64,000 bases of DNA from Rhodothermus marinus (GCF_009936275.1 NZ_AP019797.1:2463890-2527889); one strand, 5' to 3'. Positions 16,992-26,628 are shown, counted from the stretch's first letter. Notes: generated by a model from the letters alone, not told the origin. Program-made: numbers and translations.

Positions 16992-17543
16992 ATGGAAGCG
17001 CGGCCCGTGCGCCTTTCGCGCTGTGTGATGACGGAGATCGTCATCCCGAACGACCTGAACGGCCTGGGCAACCTGCTCGGCGGACGCCTGCTGCACTGGA
17101 TGGACCTGTGCGCGGCGATCTCGGCCCAGCGCCACACGAACCGCGTGTGCGTGACGGCCGCCGTCGACTTTGTGGAGTTTCGCTCGCCGATCCGTCAGGG
17201 CGAGATCGTCGTGCTCGAAAGCCAGGTCAACCGGGCCTTCCGGACGTCCATGGAAATCGAGGTGAACGTCTGGGCCGAAGATCCGCGCACGCAGTCGCGG
17301 CGCTTCTGCAACCGGGCTTTCTACACGTTTGTCGCCGTCGATGAAGAAGGACGACCGGTCCCCGTGCCGCCGGTCAAGCCCGAAACGCCCGAGGAGCAGG
17401 AGCGCTACGAGCAGGCGGCCCGGCGGCGGGAGCTGCGCCTGTTGCTCTCCGGCCGCCTGCCCGCCGAAAAAGCCCGGCGGCTACAGGCCTCGCTCGCCGA
17501 ACTGGCCGCCTCCGCGTCCGAATCCCCGGAAACCAACTCCTGA
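16992..17543 (+). CDS. Acyl-CoA thioesterase, hotdog fold
   Basis: This 183-aa protein carries the hotdog-fold thioesterase core of the YciA/BFIT type in its first 120 residues: NDLNGLGNLLGGRLLHWMD, then VTAAVDFVEFRSPIRQGEIV and the SQVNRAFRTSMEIEVNVW strand pair. It hydrolyses acyl-CoA thioesters in the cytosol. The charged C-terminal tail (EEQERYEQAARRRELR onward) is a helical extension. The start was chosen at MEARPVRL because GGAG sits 8 nt upstream; an earlier Met is possible. It is likely co-transcribed with the following small gene, 7 bp away. Confidence 0.85.
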   Translation: MEARPVRLSRCVMTEIVIPNDLNGLGNLLGGRLLHWMDLCAAISAQRHTNRVCVTAAVDFVEFRSPIRQGEIVVLESQVNRAFRTSMEIEVNVWAEDPRTQSRRFCNRAFYTFVAVDEEGRPVPVPPVKPETPEEQERYEQAARRRELRLLLSGRLPAEKARRLQASLAELAASASESPETNS

Positions 17544-17550
17544 ACGCGCT

Positions 17551-18024
17551 ATGCGTCTTTTAATTACCCTGCTGATCGGTACGCTGCCGCTGCTGGCACA
17601 GGCTCAGTCCTATTCGCATACGCCCCCGAGCCAGACCGGCCTCGGCGGCGTCATCGGCAACCCCAGCGGCCTGACGCTGAAGGTCTACGGCACCGACCGG
17701 TCCTCCTTCACCGCCTACGACTTTCTGCTGGCCTACGACCTGGACCGTTTCTTCTTTTTCAACCTGCACGGCCTTTACGAGCGGCCGCTGCCCGACTCGC
17801 CGCTGAACTACTTCCTGGGCCCCGGCGTGCTGCTGGGCGTGCGCGAGCGCCCGCGCGACGACAACGAGATGGTGCTGGGGCTGAGCGCCAACATCGGGAT
17901 CAATTTCTTCGCGGAACGCTTTGAGGTATTTCTGCAACTGACGCCCCGCCTGCACCTGCTGCCCGGAACGGAAGGCGATCTGGGTGGCGGTATCGGCCTG
18001 CGTTACTATTTTGGCGGACGTTAG
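17551..18024 (+). CDS. Small exported protein, probable outer-membrane beta-barrel
   Basis: This 157-aa protein starts with a signal peptide (LLITLLIGTLPLLAQAQ) cleaved near residue 19. The mature part alternates aromatic/hydrophobic and polar residues in strands (FLLAYDLDRFFFFNLHGLY, GLSANIGINFFAERFEVFLQ) and ends GGGIGLRYYFGGR, a typical terminal strand. This suggests an 8-stranded outer-membrane barrel. I do not recognise the family. The longer in-frame opening inside the thioesterase gene is not credible because the signal peptide begins at this ATG. Confidence 0.72.
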   Translation: MRLLITLLIGTLPLLAQAQSYSHTPPSQTGLGGVIGNPSGLTLKVYGTDRSSFTAYDFLLAYDLDRFFFFNLHGLYERPLPDSPLNYFLGPGVLLGVRERPRDDNEMVLGLSANIGINFFAERFEVFLQLTPRLHLLPGTEGDLGGGIGLRYYFGGR

Positions 18025-18075
18025 AACGAAAGCACGCGCCGCGGGTATTTCTGAGACCCGACGCACACCACCGTC

Positions 18076-19002
18076 ATGCTTTACCAGCGCATCCTGATCA
18101 CCGGTGCCAACGGCCTGCTGGGCCAGGAGCTGGTCGCCCAGCTCAGCCGGCACGCCGAGTACGACGTGCTGGCCACGGCCCGCGACCCGGAGCCCCGCTT
18201 TCGCGGCGGCTCGTGCGGGTACGTACCGCTCGACGTCACCGACGCCCGGGCCGTGCGCCGGATCTTCCAGGACTTCACGCCGACGGTGGTGATCAACTGC
18301 GCGGCCATGACGCAGGTGGACCGCTGCGAGATCGAAAAAGAGGCCTGCTGGCGCGTCAACGTCGAGGCCGTCGAGACGCTGGCCCGCCTGTGCCGTCAGT
18401 TCGGCGCGCGATTGATTCAGGTGTCGACCGATTTCGTTTTCGACGGCACGGCCGGTCCCTATCGGGAAACCGACCGCCCCAACCCGATCAACTTCTACGG
18501 CCGCTCGAAGCTGGCCAGCGAAAACGTGGTGCGCGAGGCCGGGATCGACCGCTGGGCCATCGCCCGCACCGTGCTCGTCTACGGCACGGGCGAACAGCTC
18601 AGCCGCTCGAACATCGCGCTCTGGGTGATCGAACAGCTCTCGCAGGGACGCCGCATCCGCGTCGTCACCGACCAGTGGCGCACGCCCACCTACGTGGCCG
18701 ACCTGGCCGCCGGCATCGAGCGGATCGTCCGCTACAACAAGCACGGCATCTACCACATTTCGGGCCGGGAATTTCTCTCGGTCTACGACTTTGCCTGCCT
18801 GATCGCGGACGTGTTCGATCTGGACCGCTCGCTCATCGAACCGGTCGACAGCGCCACGCTCAACCAGGTGGCCCCGCGGCCGCCACGCACCGGCTTCATC
18901 ATCCTGAAGGCCGAAACCGAACTGGGCTACCGCCCGCGCTCCATTCCCGAGGCGCTTCGCCATCTGGGCCAGCGCCTCGGCCTGCCGGTCTCGCTCCCCT
19001 GA
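18076..19002 (+). CDS. RmlD-like SDR oxidoreductase (dTDP-4-dehydrorhamnose reductase family)
   Basis: This 308-aa extended short-chain dehydrogenase has the NAD(P) motif ITGANGLLGQELVAQL at the N-terminus, the catalytic YGRSKLASE (Tyr-xxx-Lys), and STDFVFDGTAGPYRETD, the RmlD-type segment. The RmlD enzyme reduces dTDP-4-keto-rhamnose to dTDP-rhamnose, but no rmlA/B/C genes are nearby, so another sugar or substrate is possible. It is flanked by a small outer-membrane-type gene and serS; the context gives no pathway. Confidence 0.85.
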   Translation: MLYQRILITGANGLLGQELVAQLSRHAEYDVLATARDPEPRFRGGSCGYVPLDVTDARAVRRIFQDFTPTVVINCAAMTQVDRCEIEKEACWRVNVEAVETLARLCRQFGARLIQVSTDFVFDGTAGPYRETDRPNPINFYGRSKLASENVVREAGIDRWAIARTVLVYGTGEQLSRSNIALWVIEQLSQGRRIRVVTDQWRTPTYVADLAAGIERIVRYNKHGIYHISGREFLSVYDFACLIADVFDLDRSLIEPVDSATLNQVAPRPPRTGFIILKAETELGYRPRSIPEALRHLGQRLGLPVSLP

Positions 19003-19029
19003 AGTCGTCTGTCGTACCCGAAACCAACC

Positions 19030-20310
19030 ATGCTGGATCTGCAACGCATTCGCCAGGAGCCCGATCGTGTCCGTGAAGCCATTCGCACGAAAGGCATCGG
19101 CGATCCGGAACTGGTCGATCGCGTGCTCGCCCTCGACGCCGAGCATCGCCGGACGCTGACCGAGCTGCAGGAGGCGCGGCACCGACAGAACACGCTTGCC
19201 CGCCAGATCGGCCAGCTCATGCGGGAAGGGCGTCGCGACGAAGCACAGGCCATTATCGAAGAAAATACCCGGCTCAAGGAGCACATCAAGACGCTGGAAG
19301 CCCGCGAGCGCGAGCTCGGCGAAGCGCTCGAAGCGTTGTTGCTGGAAATTCCCAACATCCCGCATCCCTCGGTGCCCATCGGACGCGGCCCCGAGGACAA
19401 CGTGGTGCTGCACGAGGAGGGCTGCCCGCCCGCGTTCGACTTCGAGCCGCTCCCTCACTGGGAGCTGGCCACGCGCCACGGGCTGATCGACTTCGAGCGC
19501 GGCGCCAAGGTGACCGGAAGCGGCTTTCCGTTCTACGTGGGCAAAGGGGCCCGGCTGCAACGCGCACTCGTTCAGTTCTTCCTGGACCTGGCCGTCAACG
19601 AAGGGGGCTATGTGGAAATCCAGCCGCCGCTGTTCGTCAACGCCGACAGCGCCCGCGGCACCGGCCAGCTTCCGGACAAGGAAGATCTGATGTATGTGAT
19701 CGAGCGGGACGGCCTCTACCCGATTCCCACGGCCGAAGTGCCCGTCACGAACTACTACCGCGACGAAATTCTGGAGGAAAGCCGGCTCCCGATCAAGTTC
19801 TGCGCCTACTCGCCCTGCTTCCGACGCGAGGCCGGTTCCTACGGCAAGGACGTACGCGGACTGAACCGCCTGCATCAGTTCGACAAAGTGGAGCTGGTGC
19901 AATTCGTCCATCCCGACACCAGCTACGACGCGCTGGAGCAGCTCCGCGAAGACGCCGAGCGTCCGCTTCGACTGCTGGGGCTGCCCTACCGCCGCGTGCT
20001 GATGTGCACGGCCGAGACGGGTTTCACGCAGGCGAAAAAGTACGACCTGGAGGTCTGGAGCCCGGGCCAGCAGCGCTGGCTGGAGGTATCGTCTATCTCC
20101 AACTTCGAGGACTTTCAGGCGCGGCGGGCGCGCATCCGCTTCCGTCCGGCCGACGGGGGAAAACCCCGCTTCGTGCACACGCTCAACGGAAGCGGCCTGG
20201 CCCTGCCCCGCGTGGTGGCCGCGCTGCTGGAGCACTACCAGCAGGCGGACGGCTCCATCGTGATTCCCGAAGTGCTCCGACCCTATACCGGCTTCGACCG
20301 GATCGGCTGA
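19030..20310 (+). CDS. serS: Seryl-tRNA synthetase
   Basis: This 426-aa class II synthetase charges tRNA-Ser. The N-terminal antiparallel coiled-coil arm that clasps the tRNA long arm spans roughly residues 25-100. Catalytic motif 2 is in [15 protein letters not shown] with HQFDKVE, and motif 3 is [16 protein letters not shown]. Also visible is the [15 protein letters not shown] segment typical of SerRS. Length and order are standard. It starts 27 bp after the reductase gene. Confidence 0.97.
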   Translation: MLDLQRIRQEPDRVREAIRTKGIGDPELVDRVLALDAEHRRTLTELQEARHRQNTLARQIGQLMREGRRDEAQAIIEENTRLKEHIKTLEARERELGEALEALLLEIPNIPHPSVPIGRGPEDNVVLHEEGCPPAFDFEPLPHWELATRHGLIDFERGAKVTGSGFPFYVGKGARLQRALVQFFLDLAVNEGGYVEIQPPLFVNADSARGTGQLPDKEDLMYVIERDGLYPIPTAEVPVTNYYRDEILEESRLPIKFCAYSPCFRREAGSYGKDVRGLNRLHQFDKVELVQFVHPDTSYDALEQLREDAERPLRLLGLPYRRVLMCTAETGFTQAKKYDLEVWSPGQQRWLEVSSISNFEDFQARRARIRFRPADGGKPRFVHTLNGSGLALPRVVAALLEHYQQADGSIVIPEVLRPYTGFDRIG

Positions 20311-20385
20311 GCCGGAAGCGTTCGAAACCTAACCGGCGGCCCTTCGTTGCTGCTCCGGCGAAAGACCGGCCTTTCTCGCTATTCT

Positions 20386-22023
20386 ATGAGCTGGCAATCC
20401 AGATTGATGGCATGGATCGGGCTGCTGATCGTCGTCGGTACAGCCCATGGCCAGTACATGCTGCCCGATACGATCCGGGCGCAGCAGCTGCTGGTGCGGA
20501 GCCTGACCTATCTGGAAGTCGGCCAGCCGGACGAGGCCATTCCGCTGCTGGAGGAAGCTCTGTCGCTTGTCCCTGAAGAGCCGGCGCTGCTGAGCGCGCT
20601 GGCGCAGGCCCATCGCCAGCAGCACGACCTGAACGCGGCCCGCTTCTACGCCGAAAAAGCCTGCCGACAGGCCCCGCAGGAGGTCAGCTACTGCCACGAA
20701 TGGCTCGACGTGCTGGAAGCCTCCGGCGAAAGCTCGGCGCTGCAGGAAGCCGTTCGCTTCATTCGACAGCACCACCCTGATGATCCGGTCGTGCTTCGCT
20801 GGCAGGCCCGGTGGGCCCACCAGCACGGCGATCTTGTAACCGCACGTCAGCTCTACGAGCAGTTGCGCGACCGCTACGGCGCCGACACCAGCCTGCACCG
20901 GACGCTCTGGCCGCTGCAACTGGCCACCGGCGACACGCTGGCCGCGCTGCAGACGCTGGAAGCCCTGCTCCCCTTCGACGCAGACAACCCCGAGCTGTGG
21001 CGCACGGCAGGTTTTCTGTATTTCCGTCAGGGTTCACTGGAAAAGGCCCGCTGGGCACTGGAACGCGCGCTCCGCCTGGCGCCGGAAGACACGGCCGCCG
21101 CCCGCCTGCTGGCCCGACTGAAGCCGCACCCCACCACACCGGCAGCCCTGCTGGCCCGCGCCCGTCACCTGATCGAACAGCGGCCGGAAGACCCGCAGGC
21201 CCGCCAGGAGGCACGCGCCCTGCTGCAGGACCTGTTGCGTCGGGACTCGACGCACGTCGAGGCGTTGCGCCTGCTGGCTCGGCTCTACCGCGACGAACGC
21301 CCGGACTGGTCTGCCGAGCTGCTCACCCGGAGCCTGCAATACGATCCGCGCGACCTTTCGGTCTGGATCGATGCTGCCCACACCTGGCTGGCGGCCGGTA
21401 TGCCCCGACGCAGCGCACAGGTGGCCGAAGAAGCCCTGTTTCTCTTTCCGGATCAGCCGCCGCTGTTGCGTCTGGCCGCTTACGCGTACCTGTCGCTCGG
21501 CAGACCGGATGCCGCGCTCCCCTACGTGGAAACGCTCCTGACGCTGCTGCCCGAGTGGCCCGAGCATACCCCGGAAGAAGCGGCCGAGCTTCACGCATTG
21601 CAGGGGCATCTACTGGCCCGCCTGGAGCGCTCCGAGGCTGCCCGCGAAGCCTGCCGACAGGCGCGACGCCTGGACGATCGCTCCGCGGCCGTACGCCTCC
21701 ATTGCGCCGTGGTGGACTGGCTGGCGGGGGGACCGCAGGAGGCCACGCTGCAGGAAGCACAGGCCACTCTGCCCGATCCCCCCGAACCCTGGATGCCGGA
21801 AACGCTCGGCTGGCTGTATCTGCAGGCCGGACGGCCCGAGCTGGCCCGTGCGGTGCTGCAACAGGCCCTGCAAACCGGCCACGCCGGTCCGCTTACCTAC
21901 GCCTATCTGGGCGAGGCCCTGGCCCGGCTGGGCCATCTGGACGAAGCCCGGCGCATCTGGCAGGAAGCCCTCCGGAAAGACCCGGACAACGCCTACCTTC
22001 ATCACCTGCTGACCACCCACTGA
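20386..22023 (+). CDS. Exported TPR-repeat protein
   Basis: This protein of about 545 aa starts with a signal peptide (LMAWIGLLIVVGTAHGQ) and continues as TPR/Sel1-like helical repeats through to LGHLDEARRIWQEALRKDPDN. In many Bacteroidota a TPR protein, a DUF4292 lipoprotein and an EnvC-like M23 protein form one cluster. The same order is seen here with gaps of 7 bp and an ATGA overlap, so it probably works in cell-wall or envelope maintenance. The start was set at MSWQSRL, before the signal peptide. Confidence 0.87.
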   Translation: MSWQSRLMAWIGLLIVVGTAHGQYMLPDTIRAQQLLVRSLTYLEVGQPDEAIPLLEEALSLVPEEPALLSALAQAHRQQHDLNAARFYAEKACRQAPQEVSYCHEWLDVLEASGESSALQEAVRFIRQHHPDDPVVLRWQARWAHQHGDLVTARQLYEQLRDRYGADTSLHRTLWPLQLATGDTLAALQTLEALLPFDADNPELWRTAGFLYFRQGSLEKARWALERALRLAPEDTAAARLLARLKPHPTTPAALLARARHLIEQRPEDPQARQEARALLQDLLRRDSTHVEALRLLARLYRDERPDWSAELLTRSLQYDPRDLSVWIDAAHTWLAAGMPRRSAQVAEEALFLFPDQPPLLRLAAYAYLSLGRPDAALPYVETLLTLLPEWPEHTPEEAAELHALQGHLLARLERSEAAREACRQARRLDDRSAAVRLHCAVVDWLAGGPQEATLQEAQATLPDPPEPWMPETLGWLYLQAGRPELARAVLQQALQTGHAGPLTYAYLGEALARLGHLDEARRIWQEALRKDPDNAYLHHLLTTH

Positions 22024-22030
22024 GCGCACC

Positions 22031-22825
22031 ATGCGCCCGGCTGCTCTCCTGACATTGCTGATTGGCCTTCTGTTTCTGCTGGGCGGATGTGCCCGTGGGC
22101 CGCGCCTCGCCGAGCGTCCCGAACTACCCGAACGCTTTCCCTACCACTCGGCCGAACAGATCCGCTACCGGCTCCGCCTCCCGCTCGACACGCTTCGCGC
22201 GTTCACCGGCCGGGCCAGCCTGCAGGTGCACACACCCGAAGGCACCGACAACCTTTCGGCCACCATCGCAGCCCGCCGGGACGACACGCTGCTCATCCGC
22301 CTGAGCCCCGGCTGGGGCATCGAAGCGGCCCGGCTGCTGATCACACCCGACAGTGTACTCCTGCACGACCGCATTCATCACCGACTCTACTTCGGTGCCC
22401 GTACCGAGCTGGCCGTGCGTCAGCTTCCGCTGCTCACCGAGAGCGATCCGTTCCTGAGCCTGCTGGGCGCGCTGTATCCACCGCCCGGACGCTGGCTCGT
22501 CACCGCCGACTCCGGCCATTACTACCTGCACGATCCCGACGGGCTTTTTCGTTATGTAGTGGATCCAGCACGATGGCGGGTGATGCGCTACGAACGCTAC
22601 GATCCGAGCGGCACGCTTGTTGAGTCGTACCGGTTCGAGGCGTTCGACCGGTTCGGCCAGGTGTTTCTTCCCCGAAGACTGCTGCTCGAACGCCCCGCCG
22701 TCGGCGTGACAGTGCGCCTGTACTATCGGGAGCTGGCGCTCAACCCGCCCGCCCTGCAGTTTGCCTGGAATCCGGATGCGCGCACGCGCCGCATTCCGTT
22801 TCAAGCCATGATGGAGCGACCATGA
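22031..22825 (+). CDS. DUF4292-type lipoprotein
   Basis: This 264-aa protein has a lipobox (FLLGGC) at the end of a hydrophobic signal, giving an acylated Cys. The body alternates beta-strands (FTGRASLQVHTPEGTDNLSA, DDTLLIRLSPGWGIEAARLL) in the manner of LolA/LolB-like hydrophobic-groove folds, which is how DUF4292 proteins are usually described. The role may be lipoprotein or lipid transport to the outer membrane, but this is inference. Translationally coupled to the next gene by an ATGA overlap. Confidence 0.82.
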   Translation: MRPAALLTLLIGLLFLLGGCARGPRLAERPELPERFPYHSAEQIRYRLRLPLDTLRAFTGRASLQVHTPEGTDNLSATIAARRDDTLLIRLSPGWGIEAARLLITPDSVLLHDRIHHRLYFGARTELAVRQLPLLTESDPFLSLLGALYPPPGRWLVTADSGHYYLHDPDGLFRYVVDPARWRVMRYERYDPSGTLVESYRFEAFDRFGQVFLPRRLLLERPAVGVTVRLYYRELALNPPALQFAWNPDARTRRIPFQAMMERP

Positions 22826-24006
22826 GGCGTCTGCTGCTCTGCCTGCTGTTGACGACGAGCGCAGGGACGGCCCTGGCCCAGCAGGACCGTACCGAGATCG
22901 AACGCCGCCTGCAGGCGCTCCGCGAGCAGATCCGTCAGGAAGAAGCGCGTCTGGCCGAAACGGCCGAGGCCGAGCAGGCCACGCTGCAGACGCTCGAAAG
23001 CATCGAACGCCAGATCGCCATCCGTCGCGAACTGATCCGGAGCTACCGGGAACGTCTGGAAGAGCTGGCCCGCACGATCGACTCGCTGCAGCAGGCCGCC
23101 CGGGCGCTCAGCCAGGAGATCGAAGCGCTGAAAGCGCAGTATCGCCGCCGGGCGCTGCACGCCTACAAGTACGGTCGCATGCACGAACTGGCCCTGCTGC
23201 TCTCGGCGCAGTCCATCAACCAGATGCTCATTCGAGCCCGCTACCTGAGCCGCTTTGCGCGGCAACGACAGGCCAAGCTCGACGCCATCCAGCAGGCGAC
23301 GGCCGCCCTGGAAGCCCGTCGCCAGGAGCTGCTGGCCGCCCGCCAGGAAACCGAGCAATTGCTGCAGGAGGCCGAGGCCGAGCGGCAACGCCTGGCGCGT
23401 CTGGAGCGTGAGCGCCGCCGCGTGATCGAAGCGCTCCGTGCCCAGCGCGTCTCGCTGGAGCAGTCGCTGGCCCAGAAACGACAGGCCGCCCGCGAGCTGG
23501 AGTCGCGCATCCAGGCGTTGCTCGCAGCCGAACGGGAGCGGCAACGCGCCCGCGAGGCGGCCGATCCGTCGGCCGCCGTGGCTTTTGCCGAGCTGACCGG
23601 TTCGTTCGAGCAGAACCGCGGCCGGCTGCCCTGGCCGGCCGAAGGCGCCGTCGTCGAACCCTTCGGCGAAGTGGTCAACCCCGTTTATGGCACGCGCACG
23701 CCCAATCCCGGCATCCTGATCGCCACCGCCCCCCAGGCCGAGGTGCGGGCCATCTTCGACGGCCGCGTGATCGCCATCGACGCCATGCCGGAGTACGGCA
23801 CCTACATCCTCATCCAGCACGGCGAATACCAGACGTTCTACAGCAACCTGTCGCTCGTGTACGTGTCGGTCGGCCAGGAAGTGCGGGCCGGACAGGTTAT
23901 CGGCCGGGCCGGCACCGACGCCGAACCCAAACGCGCCGGCGTGTTCTTCTCGCTTTTCCGGGGTGGCCAGGTGCTCAATCCTATGCCCTGGCTTCGCCCC
24001 CGCTGA
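22822..24006 (+). CDS. EnvC-like murein hydrolase activator (degenerate M23/LytM)
   Basis: This 394-aa protein has a signal peptide, then about 220 residues of continuous coiled coil (EIERRLQALREQIRQEEARL onward), then a C-terminal LytM/M23 domain (PVYGTRTPNPGILI... EYGTYILIQHGEYQTFYSNL). The metal-binding HxxxD and HxH residues of active M23 peptidases are missing: the first is replaced in PNPGILIATA. That is the hallmark of EnvC/NlpD-type activators, which switch on amidases during septum splitting instead of cutting peptidoglycan themselves. Confidence 0.9.
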   Translation: MRRLLLCLLLTTSAGTALAQQDRTEIERRLQALREQIRQEEARLAETAEAEQATLQTLESIERQIAIRRELIRSYRERLEELARTIDSLQQAARALSQEIEALKAQYRRRALHAYKYGRMHELALLLSAQSINQMLIRARYLSRFARQRQAKLDAIQQATAALEARRQELLAARQETEQLLQEAEAERQRLARLERERRRVIEALRAQRVSLEQSLAQKRQAARELESRIQALLAAERERQRAREAADPSAAVAFAELTGSFEQNRGRLPWPAEGAVVEPFGEVVNPVYGTRTPNPGILIATAPQAEVRAIFDGRVIAIDAMPEYGTYILIQHGEYQTFYSNLSLVYVSVGQEVRAGQVIGRAGTDAEPKRAGVFFSLFRGGQVLNPMPWLRPR

Positions 24007-24068
24007 GGCGTTCCGGCGATTTCACATAAGCTTGCCGGAGCATCCGGGCAATTACGCACGCCAGCGGT

Positions 24069-24076
24069 TATTTTTG
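24069..24076 (+). promoter_or_regulatory. TAnnTTTG promoter element for lpdA
   Basis: TATTTTTG lies 44 nt before the lpdA start codon and matches the -7 element used by the primary sigma factor of Bacteroidota. No clear TTG -33 box is visible at the expected distance. Confidence 0.55.
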
Positions 24077-24119
24077 AGAGGTTTCCGGCATTCACGCAAA
24101 AACCCGCTGCAGGTCAGCT

Positions 24120-25544
24120 ATGGCTAATAACGCCCGTTACGACGTCGTGGTGATCGGGTCCGGTCCCGGCGGCTACGAGACCGCCATCCGGGCCTCCCAG
24201 CTCGGCTTCAAGACCGCTATCATCGAAAAGAACAAGCTCGGCGGCGTCTGCCTCAACATCGGCTGCATTCCCACCAAGGCGCTGCTGAAAAGCGCCGAAA
24301 TGGTGGCCGAAGCGCGCAACCTGGAAGCCTACGGCCTGAAGCTCAAGGGCGAGGTGGAGCCCGACTTCGCCAAGGTGATCGAGCGCAGCCGCGCCGTCGC
24401 CGACAAAATGAGCAAGGGCGTGGCCTTCCTGATGAAGAAAAACAAGATCGACGTCATCTGGGGCCAGGCCCGCCTGGTGGGCAAGGGTAAGATCGACGTG
24501 CAGCCGTCGGTCAACATGGACGGCGAAAAGATCGGCGAGCCGCGTACGGTCGAGGCCACGCACATCATCCTGGCCACCGGAGCCCGCGCCCGTCAGATTC
24601 CGGCGCTGCCCGTCGACGGCAAAAAGATCATCACCTACAAGGAAGCCATGCTCCAGAAGGAGCAGCCCAAACGGCTGGTGATCGTCGGGGCCGGCGCCAT
24701 CGGGGTCGAGTTCGCGTACTTCTACCACCATATGGGCACCGAGGTCACGCTCATCGAACTGATGGACCGCATCGTGCCCGTCGAGGACGCCGAGATCTCG
24801 AAGGAGCTGGAACGGGCCTACCGGAAGATGGGCATCAAGGTGATGACCGGGGCCCAGGTGGAGTCGGTCGACACGAAGGGCAAGGAGCTGAAAGTCAAGG
24901 TCAAAACGAAAAACGGCGAGGAAATCATCAAGGCCGATCAGGTGCTCTCGGCCGTCGGCGTGGTGGGCAACATCGAAGACCTGGGCCTGGAGGACCTGGG
25001 CGTCGAGACGAAGCCCGGCCAGATCGTCGTGGACCAGTTCTATCGGACGAACGTCGAGGGCATCTACGCGATCGGCGACGTGGCCGGACCGCCCTGGCTT
25101 GCCCACAAGGCCAGCCACGAAGGCATTCTGTGCGTGGAGAAGATCGCGGGCAAAGAAGTGCAGCCGCTCAACTACAACAACATCCCGGGCTGCACCTACT
25201 GCCAGCCGCAGATCGCCTCGGTGGGCTATACCGAGGAGAAGGCCCGCGAGGCCGGCTACGACATCAAGGTGGGTAAATTCCCCTTCACGGCCTCCGGCAA
25301 GGCCACGGCCCTGGGCCACACGGAAGGCTTCGTGAAGGTGATCTTCGACGCGAAGTACGGCGAGTTCCTCGGCTGCCACATCATCGGCCACGACGCCACC
25401 GAACTGATCGCCGAGGCCGTCACGGCGCGGACGCTGGAGACCACCTACCACGAAATCATCGAATCCATCCATCCGCACCCGACGCTCTCGGAAGCGATCA
25501 TGGAGGCTGCCCGCGCCGCCATCGGCGAGCCGATTAACATCTGA
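24120..25544 (+). CDS. lpdA: Dihydrolipoyl dehydrogenase
   Basis: This 474-aa FAD-dependent E3 component of pyruvate/2-oxoglutarate dehydrogenase and the glycine cleavage system reoxidises lipoamide. FAD site VVIGSGPGGYETAI; redox disulfide GGVCLNIGCIPTK (Cys44, Cys49); NAD site VIVGAGAIGVEFAYFYHH; second FAD motif YAIGDVAG; catalytic His-Glu dyad in HPHPTLSEAIMEA. All key residues are intact. No other subunit genes are adjacent, so it stands alone, with its own promoter element upstream and a terminator downstream. Confidence 0.97.
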   Translation: MANNARYDVVVIGSGPGGYETAIRASQLGFKTAIIEKNKLGGVCLNIGCIPTKALLKSAEMVAEARNLEAYGLKLKGEVEPDFAKVIERSRAVADKMSKGVAFLMKKNKIDVIWGQARLVGKGKIDVQPSVNMDGEKIGEPRTVEATHIILATGARARQIPALPVDGKKIITYKEAMLQKEQPKRLVIVGAGAIGVEFAYFYHHMGTEVTLIELMDRIVPVEDAEISKELERAYRKMGIKVMTGAQVESVDTKGKELKVKVKTKNGEEIIKADQVLSAVGVVGNIEDLGLEDLGVETKPGQIVVDQFYRTNVEGIYAIGDVAGPPWLAHKASHEGILCVEKIAGKEVQPLNYNNIPGCTYCQPQIASVGYTEEKAREAGYDIKVGKFPFTASGKATALGHTEGFVKVIFDAKYGEFLGCHIIGHDATELIAEAVTARTLETTYHEIIESIHPHPTLSEAIMEAARAAIGEPINI

Positions 25545-25567
25545 AGCGATCCATCGCAAGCATGCAG

Positions 25568-25600
25568 AGCCCCGGCGCTCAGATGCCGGGGCTTTTTCTT
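25568..25600 (+). terminator. Rho-independent terminator of lpdA
   Basis: A perfect 9-bp stem (AGCCCCGGC / GCCGGGGCT) with an 8-nt loop is followed by TTTTTCTT, 24 bp after the lpdA stop. Confidence 0.92.
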
Positions 25601-25604
25601 TGTA

Positions 25605-25612
25605 TATTTTTG
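25605..25612 (+). promoter_or_regulatory. TAnnTTTG promoter element for the cyclase-family gene
   Basis: TATTTTTG lies directly after the lpdA terminator and 35 nt before the next start codon, as expected for a fresh transcription start of Bacteroidota type. Confidence 0.55.
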
Positions 25613-25646
25613 ATGAAGCGAACCCATTAACCAGCCCGATCACGCC

Positions 25647-26471
25647 ATGCGTCGCCTTGCGCTGCTGCTTCTGCTGCTCGGAGCGGGTTGCCGGCCGCAA
25701 CCGGAAGCGCCGTCGCCGGCCATGCTGACCACGTTGCCCCCGCCGGGCTATGAGGTGCTCGACCTGAGCTACGCCTACGACGACTCGACGATCTACTGGC
25801 CCACGGCCGAAGGCTTTCAGCTCCGCATCGACCACCGGGGCTACACGGAAGCCGGCTACTACTACGAAGCGAACACCTTCTGCACGGCCGAGCACGGTGG
25901 CACGCACATCGACGCGCCCGTGCACTTTGCCGAGGGCAAGTGGAGTGTGGACGAGATCCCACTCACGCAGCTCATGGGGCCAGCCGTGGTGATCGACGTG
26001 TCGGAAAAAGCGCTGGCCGATCGGGACTACCAGATTCAGGTGGCCGACTTCGAGGCCTGGGAGGCCGTGCACGGACCGATTCCCGAAGGCGCCATCGTGC
26101 TGCTCCGCACCGGCTACGGCCGGTTCTGGCCCGATCGCGCGCGCTACATGGGCACCGATGCGCGTGGACCGGAGGCCGTCGCGCAGCTGCACTTCCCCGG
26201 CCTGCACCCCGACGCCGCCCGCTGGCTGCTCGAAAACCGCCGGCCTAAAGCCGTAGGCATCGACACGCCCAGCATCGATTACGGCCAGTCCACGCGCTTT
26301 GAGACACACCAGATACTCTTTGCCGAGAACGTCCCGGCCTTCGAGAACGTGGCGCACCTGGACCGCCTGCCGCCGCGCGGGGCCCTGCTGATCGCCCTTC
26401 CGATGAAAATCCGCCGCGGCAGCGGTGGTCCGCTGCGTATTCTGGCGCTGGTGCCCTCGGAGGCGTCTTAA
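25647..26471 (+). CDS. Secreted cyclase/formamidase-family lipoprotein
   Basis: This 274-aa protein begins with a lipoprotein signal (LALLLLLLGAGC), then a full cyclase family domain. The metal-binding signature is AEHGGTHIDAPVHFAEGKW, with DLSYAYDDSTIYWP before it and a later IDTPSIDYGQSTRFETH. Relatives include kynurenine formamidase, isatin hydrolase and other amide/lactone hydrolases. Being a lipoprotein, it should act in the periplasm or on the cell surface, unlike the cytosolic kynurenine enzyme. The substrate is unknown. Confidence 0.88.
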   Translation: MRRLALLLLLLGAGCRPQPEAPSPAMLTTLPPPGYEVLDLSYAYDDSTIYWPTAEGFQLRIDHRGYTEAGYYYEANTFCTAEHGGTHIDAPVHFAEGKWSVDEIPLTQLMGPAVVIDVSEKALADRDYQIQVADFEAWEAVHGPIPEGAIVLLRTGYGRFWPDRARYMGTDARGPEAVAQLHFPGLHPDAARWLLENRRPKAVGIDTPSIDYGQSTRFETHQILFAENVPAFENVAHLDRLPPRGALLIALPMKIRRGSGGPLRILALVPSEAS

Positions 26472-26539
26472 CCGATGCGTGCATACCTCCTTCTCAGCAG
26501 ACGACGGTGCTCTACGCAACGGGCAGCTTTACGACCTGA

Positions 26540-26603
26540 CAGGCGGAGGCCCCGCCTCTGTACGTAAAACACACGGGGCCGCCGACCTGTGCCGACGGCC
26601 CCG
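26540..26603. terminator. Tandem hairpins between convergent genes
   Basis: Two GC-rich hairpins lie in the 157-bp gap: AGGCGG/CCGCCT near 26541-26557 and a longer 11-position stem (one mismatch) at 26574-26603. On the minus strand the second is followed by GTGTGTTTTAC, a weak U-rich tail for the acyl-CoA dehydrogenase gene. Confidence 0.5.
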
Positions 26604-26628
26604 CATGGAGGCATCCCCCGAAAAACCG

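Noticed and set aside
17560..20235. 891-codon antisense frame over rmlD-like and serS genes
   Set aside because: It spans two well-supported plus-strand genes and the gap between them, and resembles only reversed coding sequence.
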